64,000 nucleotides of DNA from Prevotella melaninogenica (GTDB lineage: Bacteria > Bacteroidota > Bacteroidia > Bacteroidales > Bacteroidaceae). The first letter of the stretch is position 1; the number at the start of each line of letters is the position of its first letter. The notes below the pieces were generated by a model. That model searched no databases, had not been told where the DNA came from, and saw only the letters and a program-made list of their open reading frames with translations. The stretch spans positions 186,001 through 250,000 of the forward strand of contig NZ_CP054010.1 in the NCBI RefSeq assembly GCF_013267595.1, in the 5' to 3' direction. Positions 36,127 to 46,292 of the stretch are shown piece after piece. The position numbers and the translations under genes were made by a program.

Positions 36127-36630
36127 TTATTCGGACTTAATATCTAATTCTTTTAGGAAATCAAGGAATAGACGAATTGCTTTGTTTGTTGCAATGGCAA
36201 GATTTATATCACGTCCGAAGTCTTCGGTTAACTTAAATGTTCTTACCTCATCTTTGTTGCCATATGCCAACCAAATAGTACCCACTGGATGTTCTGCTGT
36301 ACCGCCTCCAGGGCCGGCTACTCCTGTAGATGCAATGGCAAAGTCTACTCCAATAGTTTTTATAGTGCCTAATACCATCTCACGTGCAACCTCCTCTGAT
36401 ACTGCACTTTTCTCCTCAAGTACTTCGTGAGATACGCCAAGTAGTTTCTCCTTTACTTCATCCGTATAAGCAACTACTCCTCCTTTATAATAATTAGATG
36501 ATCCTGGGATAGCCATAATCGCTTCGCTGATACGACCACCTGTGCAGCTTTCTGCTGTTCCAATTGTGTAACCTGAAGCATAAAGGATGTCACCAATCTG
36601 ACGTGATATTATCTTACTTTCAAATTCCAT
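36127..36630 (-). CDS. pncC: CinA C-terminal-type nicotinamide-nucleotide amidohydrolase
   Basis: 167 aa from the ATG at 36630. An in-frame extension overlaps the tsaD end. TIGTAESCTGGRISEAIMAIPGSSNYYKGGVVAYT and ASTGVAGPGGGTAEHPVGTIW match the CinA C-terminal/PncC domain, which deamidates NMN to nicotinate mononucleotide for NAD recycling. The N-terminal CinA domain is absent, as in stand-alone PncC. It is 34 bases after tsaD and last in the map-tsaD-pncC operon. Confidence 0.9.
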   Translation of the reverse strand: MEFESKIISRQIGDILYASGYTIGTAESCTGGRISEAIMAIPGSSNYYKGGVVAYTDEVKEKLLGVSHEVLEEKSAVSEEVAREMVLGTIKTIGVDFAIASTGVAGPGGGTAEHPVGTIWLAYGNKDEVRTFKLTEDFGRDINLAIATNKAIRLFLDFLKELDIKSE

Positions 36631-36664
36631 AAACTTATTCTTATTATAGGACTTAATTTTGTTA

Positions 36665-37696
36665 TTATTCAAAAGTTACTTTACTAAATACTGGGATATC
36701 CATCTTTGTAAAGTCTTTGTCTTGATACTTGAAGTTACCTACACTGGCAATCATTGCTGCATTGTCTGTCGTATAGCTAAACTTTGGTATGTAAATCGTC
36801 CAACCATAACGCTCTGCATGGTCATGGAACGCATTACGAAGACCATTATTAGCTGATACGCCACCCGCAACAGCTACATGCTTAATGCCTGTCTCTTTAA
36901 CGGCTAAGCGCAGCTTTTTCATAAGTATGTCAACTATCGCATGCTCAAGACTGGCTGCAATGTCTTCTTTATGATGCTCGATGAAGTCTGGGTCTTCCTG
37001 TACCCACTTTCTCATATTATATAGGAATGATGTCTTAAGACCTGAGAAAGAGTAATCAAAACCAGCTACATTTGGTTCTGCAAACTTATAAGCCAAAGGA
37101 TTACCTTGGCGAGCAAGCCTATCAATGATTGGACCACCAGGATAACCGAGTCCCATTACCTTTGAACACTTATCTATTGCCTCACCAGCAGCATCGTCAA
37201 TAGTCTGACCGAGTACTTCCATATCGTTATAAGCATTCACCTTAACAATCTGGGAATTACCACCAGATACCAAGAGACAAATGAATGGGAATGGAGGCAT
37301 GTGATTGTCGTCATCACTTTCCTTGATAAAGTGAGCCATGACATGACCTTGCAAATGGTTTACCTCAATCATTGGTATATTTAATGAACGAGCAAAACCT
37401 TTGGCGAAGTTCACTCCGACCAAAAGACTACCCATCAATCCTGGACCGCGTGTAAACGCTATGGCTGAAAGCTGTTCCTTTGTAATACCAGCTCGCTTCA
37501 ACGCTTGGTCAACAACAGGAACCACGTTCTGTTGGTGAGCTCTTGAAGCAAGCTCAGGAACAACTCCTCCGTAAGCTTTATGTACCTCCTGTGAGGCTGT
37601 TACATTACTGAGGATTACACCATTCCTCAATACGGCAGCACTTGTATCATCACAACTGCTTTCTATACCTAATATATAAATATCTTCTTTTTCCAT
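36665..37696 (-). CDS. tsaD: tRNA N6-threonylcarbamoyladenosine transferase
   Basis: 343 aa. It moves the threonylcarbamoyl group to A37 of ANN-decoding tRNAs, together with TsaB/TsaE (not in this window). LGIESSCDDTSAAVL is the ASKHA start, and the metal-binding HxxxH is HLQGHVMAH. SGGNSQIV and VAVAGGVSANNGLR are conserved nucleotide-binding segments. It starts 36 bases after map. Confidence 0.95.
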   Translation of the reverse strand: MEKEDIYILGIESSCDDTSAAVLRNGVILSNVTASQEVHKAYGGVVPELASRAHQQNVVPVVDQALKRAGITKEQLSAIAFTRGPGLMGSLLVGVNFAKGFARSLNIPMIEVNHLQGHVMAHFIKESDDDNHMPPFPFICLLVSGGNSQIVKVNAYNDMEVLGQTIDDAAGEAIDKCSKVMGLGYPGGPIIDRLARQGNPLAYKFAEPNVAGFDYSFSGLKTSFLYNMRKWVQEDPDFIEHHKEDIAASLEHAIVDILMKKLRLAVKETGIKHVAVAGGVSANNGLRNAFHDHAERYGWTIYIPKFSYTTDNAAMIASVGNFKYQDKDFTKMDIPVFSKVTFE

Positions 37697-37732
37697 TTTC
37701 AGTTAGATTCTCTCCTAAAAGAATATCAGACA

Positions 37733-38593
37733 TTAATGTGTCAGAATCTCTAATCCATGTTCTGTCATAACGAAAGTATGCTCCCACTGAGCTGAAGGCT
37801 TCTCATCACCTGTGATAACCTCCCAACCATACGGGTCGTCAGCATCAATAAAGACTTTCCATGTGCCCATATTAATCATTGGTTCAATGGTAAATACCAT
37901 ACCAGGAACCAGTAACATACCAGTACCTTTATGTCCATAGTGAACAACATCTGGCTGCTCGTGGAATTCGATACCCACACCATGCCCACAGAGGTCACGT
38001 ACAACACCATAGCCATTCTTCTCGGCATGCTTCTGTATAGCATGACCGATGTCACCTACAAAGGAATAAGGCTTAGCTGCTTCGGCACCTATCTCAAGGC
38101 ATTCCTTCGCTACACGTACCAAACGTTCCTTCTCTGGTGTTGTCTTTCCAATGATGAACATACGACTTGCATCTGCATAATAGCCATCTACAATCGTTGT
38201 CATATCAACATTGATAATATCACCTTCTTGAAGAACATCTTCTTTCTTTGGAACACCATGACACACAACTTCATTAATACTTGTGCATACACTCTTAGGA
38301 TATCCCTCATAGTTCAAGCAGGCAGGGATAGCGTTATGATCCTTGCAATACTGCATACAGATATCATCAATCTCCTGTGTATTCATTCCTGCGTGGATAG
38401 CCTCAGCGACAGCATCCAAGCAGCCAGTATTGACTATACCACTCTTTCGGATACCTTCAATCTGCTCAGGTGTCTTAATCATATCACGTGTAGGAACGAG
38501 TTTGCCCTTCTTCTCAAGAGCCATTATCTTTAAATCCATTTCGGTTGGCTCCTGTCCTGGAAGACAATGCCACCTTTTCTTTTTCAACTGCAT
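37733..38593 (-). CDS. map: Type I methionine aminopeptidase
   Basis: 286 aa from the ATG at 38593. A TTG eight codons earlier is possible but is less likely. It removes the initiator Met from nascent proteins. The five metal ligands are in place: the two Asp of NVDMTTIVDGYYADASRMF, His of GHGVGIEFHE, and Glu of FTIEPMIN and WEHTF. An extra ~40-residue N-terminal segment (RWHCLPGQEPTEMDLKIM) precedes the usual start. First gene of the map-tsaD-pncC operon. Confidence 0.93.
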   Translation of the reverse strand: MQLKKKRWHCLPGQEPTEMDLKIMALEKKGKLVPTRDMIKTPEQIEGIRKSGIVNTGCLDAVAEAIHAGMNTQEIDDICMQYCKDHNAIPACLNYEGYPKSVCTSINEVVCHGVPKKEDVLQEGDIINVDMTTIVDGYYADASRMFIIGKTTPEKERLVRVAKECLEIGAEAAKPYSFVGDIGHAIQKHAEKNGYGVVRDLCGHGVGIEFHEQPDVVHYGHKGTGMLLVPGMVFTIEPMINMGTWKVFIDADDPYGWEVITGDEKPSAQWEHTFVMTEHGLEILTH

Positions 38594-38677
38594 ATCGTCA
38601 ATTTTATCTTTTTGCAAGAATTAAGCAAATAAGTACAAGAAAACAATCTTTTCTCCTTATATGCTACTTAGTCTTTG

Positions 38678-38708
38678 CAAAAGTACTATAATTCAAAGAC
38701 AAAACAAA
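38678..38708 (-). promoter_or_regulatory. Promoter of the map-tsaD-pncC operon
   Basis: On the minus strand, TTTG (38708-38705), exactly 19 bp, then TACTTTTG (38685-38678), 84 bp before the map ATG. Confidence 0.75.
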
Positions 38709-38866
38709 ATAAATCAAGTCCTTTCTTACAGAAGAGTCTTATTTGATATATCGTACAACATCCTACTGGAATGTAATCAAGTAAGGGGTACTAAAATCTA
38801 TATGAATCTCACCTGAAAAACTTCTACCAATGTCCGGTGATAATTCTGTTTGTCAAGTCTTTATTC

Positions 38867-41614
38867 TTAATCAAAAAGGTTGAGTTTATTCTCTCTTGCC
38901 TTACTCAAAGACAAAACCTTTTGTTGTTCTTCTTTATAACCTGCACGGAGTTCCTCGTATGTTGCGCCTAAGTTTTTGCAGAAACGTTCACGATCTTTGT
39001 CATTAAGCAGTGCTGCTGCTATGGAAGGATTGACAGAAGCGTCTTTAACCCATACAACTGGGGCATCGTATAACGGAGCAATCTTCAGTGCTACATGAAG
39101 TTGAGAGGTTGTTGCACCACCAATCATGACAGGGATATTCAGTCCTGCTTCCTTAAAAGCTACAACACTATTTACCATCTCCTGAAGACTTGGTGTAATG
39201 AGACCAGACAGTCCAATCAAGTCTACATTCTCTTCCTTGGCTTTCTTAATAATCTGGTCAGCTGGCACCATAACGCCCAAATCTATGACTTCATAGTTGT
39301 TACAAGCCATCACAACACCCACAATATTCTTTCCGATATCGTGCACATCGCCCTTTACAGTAGCCAATAGCACCTTTCCTGCAATAGCCTTACCGTCTAC
39401 CTTCTCCTTTTCAATATAAGGTTGAAGGATAGCTACAGCATCTTTCATTGTGCGGGCAGTCTTGACAACCTGTGGTAAGAACATCTTGCCAGCACCAAAC
39501 AAGTCACCGACTTCGTTCATACCCTGCATCAAAGGACCTTCGATAATATTCACAGCGTGTGGATACTTCTCCAATGCTTCGTGAATATCCTCATTCAAAT
39601 AGGTTGAAATACCTTTACGCAGTGCATATTTTAATCTGTCTTCCAACGCATCATTACGCCATGCTTCCTGTGCTACATCCTGCGTAGCACCGCCATTCTT
39701 TTGTGCTTCTTTTTCTTCAAGAATCTTGTTAGCTAATTCTATCAGTAGTTCGTCGGCTCCCTCTACCCTATCTAAAACAACATCTTCAATTATCTTCAGA
39801 TGGTCTTCTGGGATATCGGCGTATGTCACTTTGGTAGCTGGATTGACAATACCAAAGTCCATACCAACCTGAATGGCATGATAAAGGAATACGGCATGCA
39901 TAGCCTCACGGATATAGTTATTACCTCGGAAACTAAATGAAAGGTTACTTACACCACCGCTGACATGGGCACCAGGTAAGTTCTTCTTTATCCATTCGGT
40001 AGCACGGATGAAGTCGACAGCATAGCTGTTATGCTCCTTCATACCCGTACAAATAGCAAGAATATTAGGGTCGAAGATTATATCCTGAGGTGGGAAACCC
40101 ACTTTCTCAGTAAGAATCTTATAAGCTCTATTAGCTATCTCGATACGACGCTCGTAGCTTGTTGCCTGTCCCTCTTCATCAAAGCACATCACGACAACAG
40201 CTGCACCGAAACGCAGTACATCCTTTGCATGTTGGATAAAGAGTTCTTCTCCTTCCTTCAAAGAAATCGAATTGACAATGGCTTTTCCCTGTACACACTT
40301 CAAAGCAGATACAACTACCTCCCAATCAGATGAGTCAATCATCAATGGAACACGGGCAATCTCTGGTTCTGATGAAATCATATTGACGAAATGAGCCATC
40401 TCATCTTTGGCTTCCAACAGCCCATCGTCCATGTTGATATCCAATACCAACGCACCATCATCCACCTGCTTACGAGCAATCGTCAGCGCCTCCTCATAGT
40501 TCTTTTCTTTAACTAAGCGAAGGAACTTACGGCTTCCAGCAACATTACAACGCTCACCAACGTTTACAAATGATATTTCTGGGGTCAATCGGAACTGCTC
40601 AAGTCCAGAGAGAATCATCTCCTTTGGTGCATCAACTGGTATATGAGGTTTCTTTCCTTCAACAACCTTTACGTAGCCAGCAATGAACTCTTCCGTTGTT
40701 CCACAACAGCCACCAATGATATTTACCAGCCCTTCATCCACAAATGAAGCCATCTGTGGCACCATGATATCAGGTGTTTCATCGTATTCTCCCATCGAAT
40801 TTGGCAGACCCACATTTGGATGAATGCTTATATAATAAGGTGCTTTAGCTGCCAACTCCTTCAAATAAGGGCGCATCTGTTCTGCTCCGAACGAACAGTT
40901 AAGACCAACAGAAAAGATAGGATAAGACGATACTGACGCAAGGAAAGCATCGAGTGTCTGACCACTAAGCGTTCTACCAGACAAGTCGGTAATGGTCACT
41001 GACAGCATAATAGGTAAATCAACACCCGCCTTCTTCATCTCTGACAATGACGCATCAATTGCTACCTTAGCATTAAGCGTATCAAAGATAGTCTCAATCA
41101 AAACAGCATCAATACCGCCTTCTATCATCGCTGCAACCTGCTCGCTATAAGTATCAAAGAGTGTGTCATACGTAAGGTCACGCTTAGCAGGGTCGCTTAC
41201 ATCAGGCGACATCGAACAAGTTTTGTTTGTCGGACCAATACTACCTGCGACAAAACGAGGTTTATCTACAGTCGAATATTCATCAGCACACTGTCGTGCA
41301 AGCTTCGCCCCTGCAAAGGCAATATCACGAGAGAAGCTTTCCATGTGGTAATCCGCTTGCGAAACACGCTGTGCAGAGAAGGTGTTAGTACTGATAATAT
41401 CAGCTCCAGCCTCTAAATAACGACGATGAATATCCTCAATGATATCAGGACGTGAGAGGTTCAACATATCATTATTACCCTGATAATTGAGCATCTGTAA
41501 AAGTTCAAGGTTACCTCGGAAGTCTTTCTCCGTCAAGTTATATCCTTGAATCATAGTACCCATCGCACCGTCTAAAATCAGTATTCTATCTTTAATGTTA
41601 TCCCTTAGCTTCAT
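38867..41614 (-). CDS. metH: Cobalamin-dependent methionine synthase lacking the reactivation domain
   Basis: 915 aa. It methylates homocysteine from methyl-THF through methylcobalamin. Modules in order: homocysteine-binding barrel (about 1-325, zinc cysteines in GLNCSFGA and GGCCGTT), pterin-binding barrel (about 340-600), B12 cap (about 640-740) and B12 Rossmann domain with DVHDIGKNIVGVV (His ligand of DxHxxG). The ~330-residue AdoMet-binding reactivation domain of E. coli MetH (1227 aa) is absent. The protein ends at LNLFD. It follows smpB by eight bases in the DMP19-smpB-metH operon. No cobalamin riboswitch is seen upstream. Confidence 0.95.
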   Translation of the reverse strand: MKLRDNIKDRILILDGAMGTMIQGYNLTEKDFRGNLELLQMLNYQGNNDMLNLSRPDIIEDIHRRYLEAGADIISTNTFSAQRVSQADYHMESFSRDIAFAGAKLARQCADEYSTVDKPRFVAGSIGPTNKTCSMSPDVSDPAKRDLTYDTLFDTYSEQVAAMIEGGIDAVLIETIFDTLNAKVAIDASLSEMKKAGVDLPIMLSVTITDLSGRTLSGQTLDAFLASVSSYPIFSVGLNCSFGAEQMRPYLKELAAKAPYYISIHPNVGLPNSMGEYDETPDIMVPQMASFVDEGLVNIIGGCCGTTEEFIAGYVKVVEGKKPHIPVDAPKEMILSGLEQFRLTPEISFVNVGERCNVAGSRKFLRLVKEKNYEEALTIARKQVDDGALVLDINMDDGLLEAKDEMAHFVNMISSEPEIARVPLMIDSSDWEVVVSALKCVQGKAIVNSISLKEGEELFIQHAKDVLRFGAAVVVMCFDEEGQATSYERRIEIANRAYKILTEKVGFPPQDIIFDPNILAICTGMKEHNSYAVDFIRATEWIKKNLPGAHVSGGVSNLSFSFRGNNYIREAMHAVFLYHAIQVGMDFGIVNPATKVTYADIPEDHLKIIEDVVLDRVEGADELLIELANKILEEKEAQKNGGATQDVAQEAWRNDALEDRLKYALRKGISTYLNEDIHEALEKYPHAVNIIEGPLMQGMNEVGDLFGAGKMFLPQVVKTARTMKDAVAILQPYIEKEKVDGKAIAGKVLLATVKGDVHDIGKNIVGVVMACNNYEVIDLGVMVPADQIIKKAKEENVDLIGLSGLITPSLQEMVNSVVAFKEAGLNIPVMIGGATTSQLHVALKIAPLYDAPVVWVKDASVNPSIAAALLNDKDRERFCKNLGATYEELRAGYKEEQQKVLSLSKARENKLNLFD

Positions 41615-41622
41615 TCTCTTAC

Positions 41623-42102
41623 TTAATAGTGTTTCTTCGCCCGATCCATCTCTCGTCGGTCTTCTTTTTCTTTTAGTGTTTGTCGTTTGTCGTATTCTTT
41701 CTTACCTCTTGCCAAGGCTATGTCAACCTTTGCTCGTCCGTTCTCATCAATAAAGATAAGTGTTGGGATGATAGTAAAGCCAGGAGTCTTTGATTCAGAC
41801 TCAAGGTTGCGTATCTCTTTTCGAGTCAAAAGGAGTTTACGGGGGCGTTTCGCCTCATGATTAGCATACGAACCATAGAAATAAGGAGATATGTTCATCC
41901 CCTGAACCCACATTTCACCTTTTGTTATATAGCAGTAAGAATCAACCAACGAAGCCTTACCAGCACGGATAGACTTTATCTCCGTACCAGTAAGAACAAT
42001 ACCTGCAGTGTAAGTATCAACGAAGAAATACTCAAAAGAAGCTTTCTTGTTTCTTATCTGTACAGGTGATTTCTTTCTTTTCTCTTGTTGTTCCTTATTC
42101 AT
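41623..42102 (-). CDS. smpB: SsrA-binding protein SmpB
   Basis: 159 aa from the ATG at 42102. An upstream in-frame extension overlaps the DMP19 gene further. It binds tmRNA and delivers it to stalled ribosomes. [28 protein letters not shown] and the basic C-terminal tail ([21 protein letters not shown]) are diagnostic. It overlaps the preceding gene by 8 bp and leads into metH. Confidence 0.95.
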   Translation of the reverse strand: MNKEQQEKRKKSPVQIRNKKASFEYFFVDTYTAGIVLTGTEIKSIRAGKASLVDSYCYITKGEMWVQGMNISPYFYGSYANHEAKRPRKLLLTRKEIRNLESESKTPGFTIIPTLIFIDENGRAKVDIALARGKKEYDKRQTLKEKEDRREMDRAKKHY

Positions 42103-42604
42103 TTTCAATTGTTGCAAAATTCTCAATATGGTCATCGACATAGGCTGCAATCATTGCACTCCATCGTTCCTCATTGACCACAAATTCATCATCAAACTCG
42201 TCAAATTCTGGCATCTGTTCATATAAAGCCATGAAATCTTCGTCAGATTCAACAGCTTCAATCGCCTCGTGATATTTTTCGTAATATTTCTTTCCGTGAC
42301 GAATGTGTGTGTATAGCTCTCGAATTCCCCAGTTGCGCATTGCTACGGCAAAAGGGTTCTTGAAGATAAAAGCACCATAACCATTGTATATCAACTGGAC
42401 ATAACCGCCATCCATCACTTCCTGATGGAGATAACTCCATGCCAACAGTGTTATCTGATCAGCATTTAGTTGCTGCATAGCTTCCAATGTTAGCTTATTA
42501 TCTATTGCATTGCCAATGGCATCAACAAAGACCTGAACAAAACTGTCCATTCCTTCTTCAACGGCTTTGCGTATATCGCTATCTTTTACTTTGACGTCAA
42601 TCAT
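42095..42604 (-). CDS. DMP19-family (DUF4375) protein
   Basis: 169 aa, strongly acidic. [40 protein letters not shown], then [10 protein letters not shown], matches the DMP19/DUF4375 family, whose Neisseria member mimics DNA. Mimicry in this case is only an inference from the acidity and the family name. First gene of the operon with smpB and metH (stop and start overlap by 8 bp). Confidence 0.8.
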   Translation of the reverse strand: MIDVKVKDSDIRKAVEEGMDSFVQVFVDAIGNAIDNKLTLEAMQQLNADQITLLAWSYLHQEVMDGGYVQLIYNGYGAFIFKNPFAVAMRNWGIRELYTHIRHGKKYYEKYHEAIEAVESDEDFMALYEQMPEFDEFDDEFVVNEERWSAMIAAYVDDHIENFATIENE

Positions 42605-42778
42605 TAATCATTTTATTTTTAAACAATGAATAAACTATATGAGCAAGGCAGAAGAAGCATACAGCTTATTTGCCAAGTATTGATTTTTATACTTTGCAAA
42701 CTTACATAAAATTATTTGATTTCATGCCTGTAGAATAAAAAAGTTGAGATTACAACACAAACCAGTTATCTAAAACAA

Positions 42779-42824
42779 CAAGTATCGTTCTCTAATTCCT
42801 CCTCTCGAAGGGATTAGAGAACGA
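42779..42824 (-). terminator. Terminator of the gene at 42832
   Basis: TCGTTCTCTAATTCC pairs with GGGATTAGAGAACGA (42785-42799 with 42810-42824; one G-T pair), seven bases past the stop. Confidence 0.8.
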
Positions 42825-42831
42825 TTATCTT

Positions 42832-44313
42832 CTATTTTTTTGCATAATCTGCAATAAGTTGTTGCAGTCCTTCTTTCGTACGAGTGTCATACTTAGCGGC
42901 ATCCATACTTGGGGTATCCAGATATTCAGCCGTCAGTTTTATTCTTGTCTTCTCACTTCGTGTACCTAATAAGGCTTTATCGCCAAGATAGATAGCTCCA
43001 TTTCTGTCCTTCAACTTCAAATAAAGTTCGTCTTTATCTAATGGATGTTGCAGAATATAATTGCCTTTTCCATCGGTAAAGAGAACCTCGAAGAACTGCG
43101 GATGACGTGTTCCGATATTAATAGAACTGCTACCCCCAGCATTTCTTAACGCACTGTCTTTTAAGCCCTTTGTACCGATATAGGTCTTACCACCAGCATA
43201 GACGGTTACGTTGTCAGCAGCCTTGAACCTCTGTTCAGTATTGCCGTTTGCATCATTGTGTGTTAGCGTTACAGAAGAACCCATTGCCGGAGCATCAAGA
43301 TCGAGAATTCCATTAGTGCCTTTACCCATCTTCTTTTCAATAGATTCATAGATGATAGTGATGTTTCCCTCGTGTGTCGTGCCATCAGCAAGTACCACCT
43401 TACCAGGCACATTATAGATGTTCACGGAAGCTTTTTGGGCATCGTTCACCAACTGTTGTTCTTCCTCAACAGCCTGTTGTTCCTCTGCCTTAGCCTTGTT
43501 AGCCAGTCGCTGCTTAATGTCCTCCGTCATATCTCCCAATGTATAGCCGTTTGCAAGCAGTTTAGACACCATACGATGTGCCATCTCGTTCTCAGAGAGT
43601 TTAAATGCTGTCTTGTATTCTAAGAAAGGAAGTTTCCTATCATCACAGGTTGTTATATTGCTGAAATTCTCGCTGTTAGTCCACGATTCCAGTTTAATCT
43701 CGGCAACTTGGTTGCCCACGCGGTCCTTAATATAATAGGTTCTTTTGCCCAATGATGGTTCATTGACAAGAACCTTACCCACCATCACCTTGTTGATGAT
43801 AATGTCGCCATCGTCATTGATGAAGAAAGGATGCTGTGCTGTAAATTCTTCATCGGCTTTCTCCATCTTTTTAACAACGGTATAGATGCTGTCCCATTTT
43901 GCAGAGAAAGGGGATGAACCCTGTGCGAAGAGGTTATCAATGATAGATTTCTTGATGCCGTTCACTGCGAGGAGACTGGGTTTGCTATCTAATAGTTTGT
44001 AGGCAAAAAACTTCGTATTGGACAGAACTATCCTATCTTGCGGATTAGGTAATTCAAAGACTGCGCCCTCAGGCGATATAAACTTAAGCCACTCTTCTGG
44101 CGCGCTGATGCCTTGTTTCGTCTTATTGGTAATGAAAAACGTAAGAACTTGCTTCCCATCAAGTGTAGACAATTCGCACGTTCTTTTCTCTTCTTTTAGA
44201 AGCGCTACTGGTGTTTCATTAAGTAATACCGCTCCCTTCTTTATTTTCATATCCTGGGCATGTGCGGAAAGCACCATGAAGCTGGCGATGAAGCCTAATA
44301 CTGTTTTCTTCAT
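42832..44313 (-). CDS. Exported protein of unknown function
   Basis: 493 aa. The signal peptide is MKKTVLGFIASFMVLSAHAQ. The rest is soluble with no membrane segment, and a Lys/Glu/Gln-rich helical stretch (AKAEEQQAVEEEQQLVNDAQ, about residues 275-295) separates two halves. The C-terminal half has short beta-type repeats such as GKVVLADGTTHEGNITIIY and GGKTYIGTKGL. No family is recognised. Isolated gene with its own terminator. Confidence 0.75.
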   Translation of the reverse strand: MKKTVLGFIASFMVLSAHAQDMKIKKGAVLLNETPVALLKEEKRTCELSTLDGKQVLTFFITNKTKQGISAPEEWLKFISPEGAVFELPNPQDRIVLSNTKFFAYKLLDSKPSLLAVNGIKKSIIDNLFAQGSSPFSAKWDSIYTVVKKMEKADEEFTAQHPFFINDDGDIIINKVMVGKVLVNEPSLGKRTYYIKDRVGNQVAEIKLESWTNSENFSNITTCDDRKLPFLEYKTAFKLSENEMAHRMVSKLLANGYTLGDMTEDIKQRLANKAKAEEQQAVEEEQQLVNDAQKASVNIYNVPGKVVLADGTTHEGNITIIYESIEKKMGKGTNGILDLDAPAMGSSVTLTHNDANGNTEQRFKAADNVTVYAGGKTYIGTKGLKDSALRNAGGSSSINIGTRHPQFFEVLFTDGKGNYILQHPLDKDELYLKLKDRNGAIYLGDKALLGTRSEKTRIKLTAEYLDTPSMDAAKYDTRTKEGLQQLIADYAKK

Positions 44314-44554
44314 ATTGTTTATTAAAATTTAATATTAAGATGATTTGTTTGCAAAGATAACCTTTTTTCTTGATTAATTAGCAAATACTATACCTTTTTC
44401 TCTCTGAAATAGTAGCCCTTTTTCTCCTTTTATTTATCTCCAAAAATTGGATTTCCTGATTGACCTTACATAATATTACAACAGCAAAACGAGATACAGC
44501 AGAAGACAGTAAACGACCTTATATGTAAATATTTTTCACAGCTCAAATGTCTAT

Positions 44555-44697
44555 TGATGCTCATTAGGACTTGAATTAAGGCTTAATTGGCTTTGAAAAG
44601 ATGCCCTTTTGATGTCGAAGTAACGCCCTTTTGAAGCCCAACTAAGCACCTTTTTTGCAGAGGTTTTCAACATTCTGATTAACAGGAGGTTATAAAC
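44555..44697 (+). repeat. 22-bp iterated array, family A, copy 3
   Basis: Units begin at 44559, 44581, 44603, 44625 and 44647 (exact 22-bp steps), starting GCTCATTAGG, GCTTAATTGG, GCCCTTTTGA, GCCCTTTTGA and CACCTTTT. The trailing inverted repeat is degenerate (GTTTTCAAC...GTTATAAAC, 44663-44697). It lies in the 687-base gap between the exported-protein gene and the rubredoxin gene, where I see no other gene. Confidence 0.85.
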
Positions 44698-44949
44698 ACG
44701 CAAAAAAGGGACTTTTCTTGTGAGTTTTAGCTGCGAAGCGTAAGGATTTATGTCAATATTCTTCAAAGCGAGCATATATATAGTTAAAAAATAGATTATT
44801 CTTTGAATAAAAGAGTGTTTTCGATAGATGAAAAGACCTATTCCTACTAATGTTTTCTGGCATATCTGCTTGGTATGATAAGTATAGAATGGAATAATAC
44901 AGCAAATAGGAAACTTTGGTAAGCTAACTACTTGCAGCATACCAACAAA

Positions 44950-44979
44950 AAAGCCCACTCATTAAAATGAGCAGGCTTT
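44950..44979 (-). terminator. Terminator of the rubredoxin gene
   Basis: AAAGCC/GGCTTT and CTCATT/AATGAG pair around a two-base internal mismatch, with an A-run (T-run for the gene) beyond it. Confidence 0.8.
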
Positions 44980-45000
44980 AATTCTATAGTTGTAAATTGA

Positions 45001-45165
45001 TTACTCTTCAACTGGAGTGAAATCATCCTTACCTACACCGCAAAGAGGGCAAACCCAATCATCTGGAATATCCTCAAATGCTGTACCTGGCGCAATGCCA
45101 CTATCTGGATCACCAAGTTCTGGGTCATAAATATAACCACATGTCTCGCATTCGTACTTCTTCAT
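45001..45165 (-). CDS. Rubredoxin
   Basis: 54 aa. An iron-tetracysteine electron carrier with Cys6, Cys9, Cys39 and Cys42 in CETCG and CPLCG, plus Tyr/Trp residues packing the site ([15 protein letters not shown]). Anaerobes use rubredoxin with peroxide- and oxygen-reducing enzymes, and no partner is adjacent. Too short for a default ORF cutoff but unmistakable. TAACTTTG at 45226-45219 is a likely -7 element. Confidence 0.95.
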   Translation of the reverse strand: MKKYECETCGYIYDPELGDPDSGIAPGTAFEDIPDDWVCPLCGVGKDDFTPVEE

Positions 45166-45218
45166 AATGCTTCTGTTTATAATTTTAAAAATAATTTTAA
45201 TTTGAATTATATCGCTTG

Positions 45219-45226
45219 CAAAGTTA
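45219..45226 (-). promoter_or_regulatory. -7 element of the rubredoxin promoter
   Basis: TAACTTTG on the minus strand matches TAnnTTTG, 53 bp before the ATG. A TTG lies 22 bp upstream, outside ideal spacing. Confidence 0.45.
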
Positions 45227-45363
45227 CAAGTATTTTGTAATAATTACACAATTAAATAGTTAAAAAATGCTATTACATTAATGTGCTAATATTGCTCATA
45301 GATACAAAACCTTCTGATTTACATGCAAATACAATGTCTATATACTTGATGAGAAAAGTATCT

Positions 45364-46170
45364 TTAAGGATTTAATTCATACATTTCACTTGGTATCTTT
45401 CGTTTCAATACTTCAAGTTTAAATTCCTTTCCAATGATTATTCCACAATCACGTAAAACAGCCTCAATCGTTTTCTTAGCCAGTTCTGGATGATTATTCT
45501 CGTCACTCAGATGGCATAACCATACATGGCGTAAAGCAGGTGAAGCATTCTCTACAAGTGCTTTTGCACAAGCTTCATTACTAAGATGTCCGTTTGGTCC
45601 ACTGATACGTTCCTTTAAATGGCGTGGATATGGACCAGCAGCCAACTTCTCAGGTTCATGGTTTGCCTCAATTACCAAGTAATTAGAAATAGAAATAAAC
45701 TGAGCAATCTCATCTGTGATATGTCCACAATCGGTGATTAATGTAAATCGAATACCCTCATATTCTACAGAATAACCAACACAGTCTGTGCTATCATGGG
45801 GTACTCCGAAAGGGGTTACTTTAAATTCACCAATAGTAATCTCTTCGCCTTTTTGTACGAATTTAACGTATTGTTGATCGACTTTACGTCTTACACACCA
45901 GTTCTGACTAATTCCTCTATGAACATCTTCTGTTGTATATACAGGTAGTTGCAAATCACCACTTATAGAGCCAACAGACTTCACATGATCGGCATGATCA
46001 TGGGTGATAAGCACATTATGAACCATATTTAATTGCAGACCATAGTTGTGGAAATGCTTCTTTAATGAGCGAATACCAACACCACAATCAATCATTAGAC
46101 AGTCTGTGTCAGTATATAAAAGATAGCAATTACCACTACTACCACTGCCGAAAGATAAAAACCTCAGCAT
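45364..46170 (-). CDS. MBL-fold metallo-hydrolase (YycJ/WalJ-like)
   Basis: 268 aa. LSFGSGSSGNCYLLYTD is the YycJ-type start, and LITHDHADHVKSV is the HxHxDH metal site. LITDCGHIT and CHLSDENNHPELA supply further ligands. Proteins of this branch are phosphodiesterase/exonuclease-like, and in Bacillus the gene is linked to the WalRK system. Here it stands without a two-component system, so the role is inferred from family only. Confidence 0.85.
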   Translation of the reverse strand: MLRFLSFGSGSSGNCYLLYTDTDCLMIDCGVGIRSLKKHFHNYGLQLNMVHNVLITHDHADHVKSVGSISGDLQLPVYTTEDVHRGISQNWCVRRKVDQQYVKFVQKGEEITIGEFKVTPFGVPHDSTDCVGYSVEYEGIRFTLITDCGHITDEIAQFISISNYLVIEANHEPEKLAAGPYPRHLKERISGPNGHLSNEACAKALVENASPALRHVWLCHLSDENNHPELAKKTIEAVLRDCGIIIGKEFKLEVLKRKIPSEMYELNP

Positions 46171-46292
46171 TATTTTCTTATTTTAGGCAAATGTAACAAA
46201 AGTATTTTGATAGACAAAATTATTGTTTATGTTTGCCTTATTATACACTCTACTTTTAGGAATAATTAAACATAAAAGTATCTATGAAATGA

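Noticed and set aside
42095..44313. Restriction or anti-restriction role for the DMP19-like protein
   Set aside because: No defence genes are adjacent. It is in an operon with smpB and metH.
44551..44958. 135-aa open frame on the minus strand
   Set aside because: It runs through the rubredoxin terminator and family A copy 3, has no recognisable domain, and its composition looks like translated AT-rich intergenic DNA.
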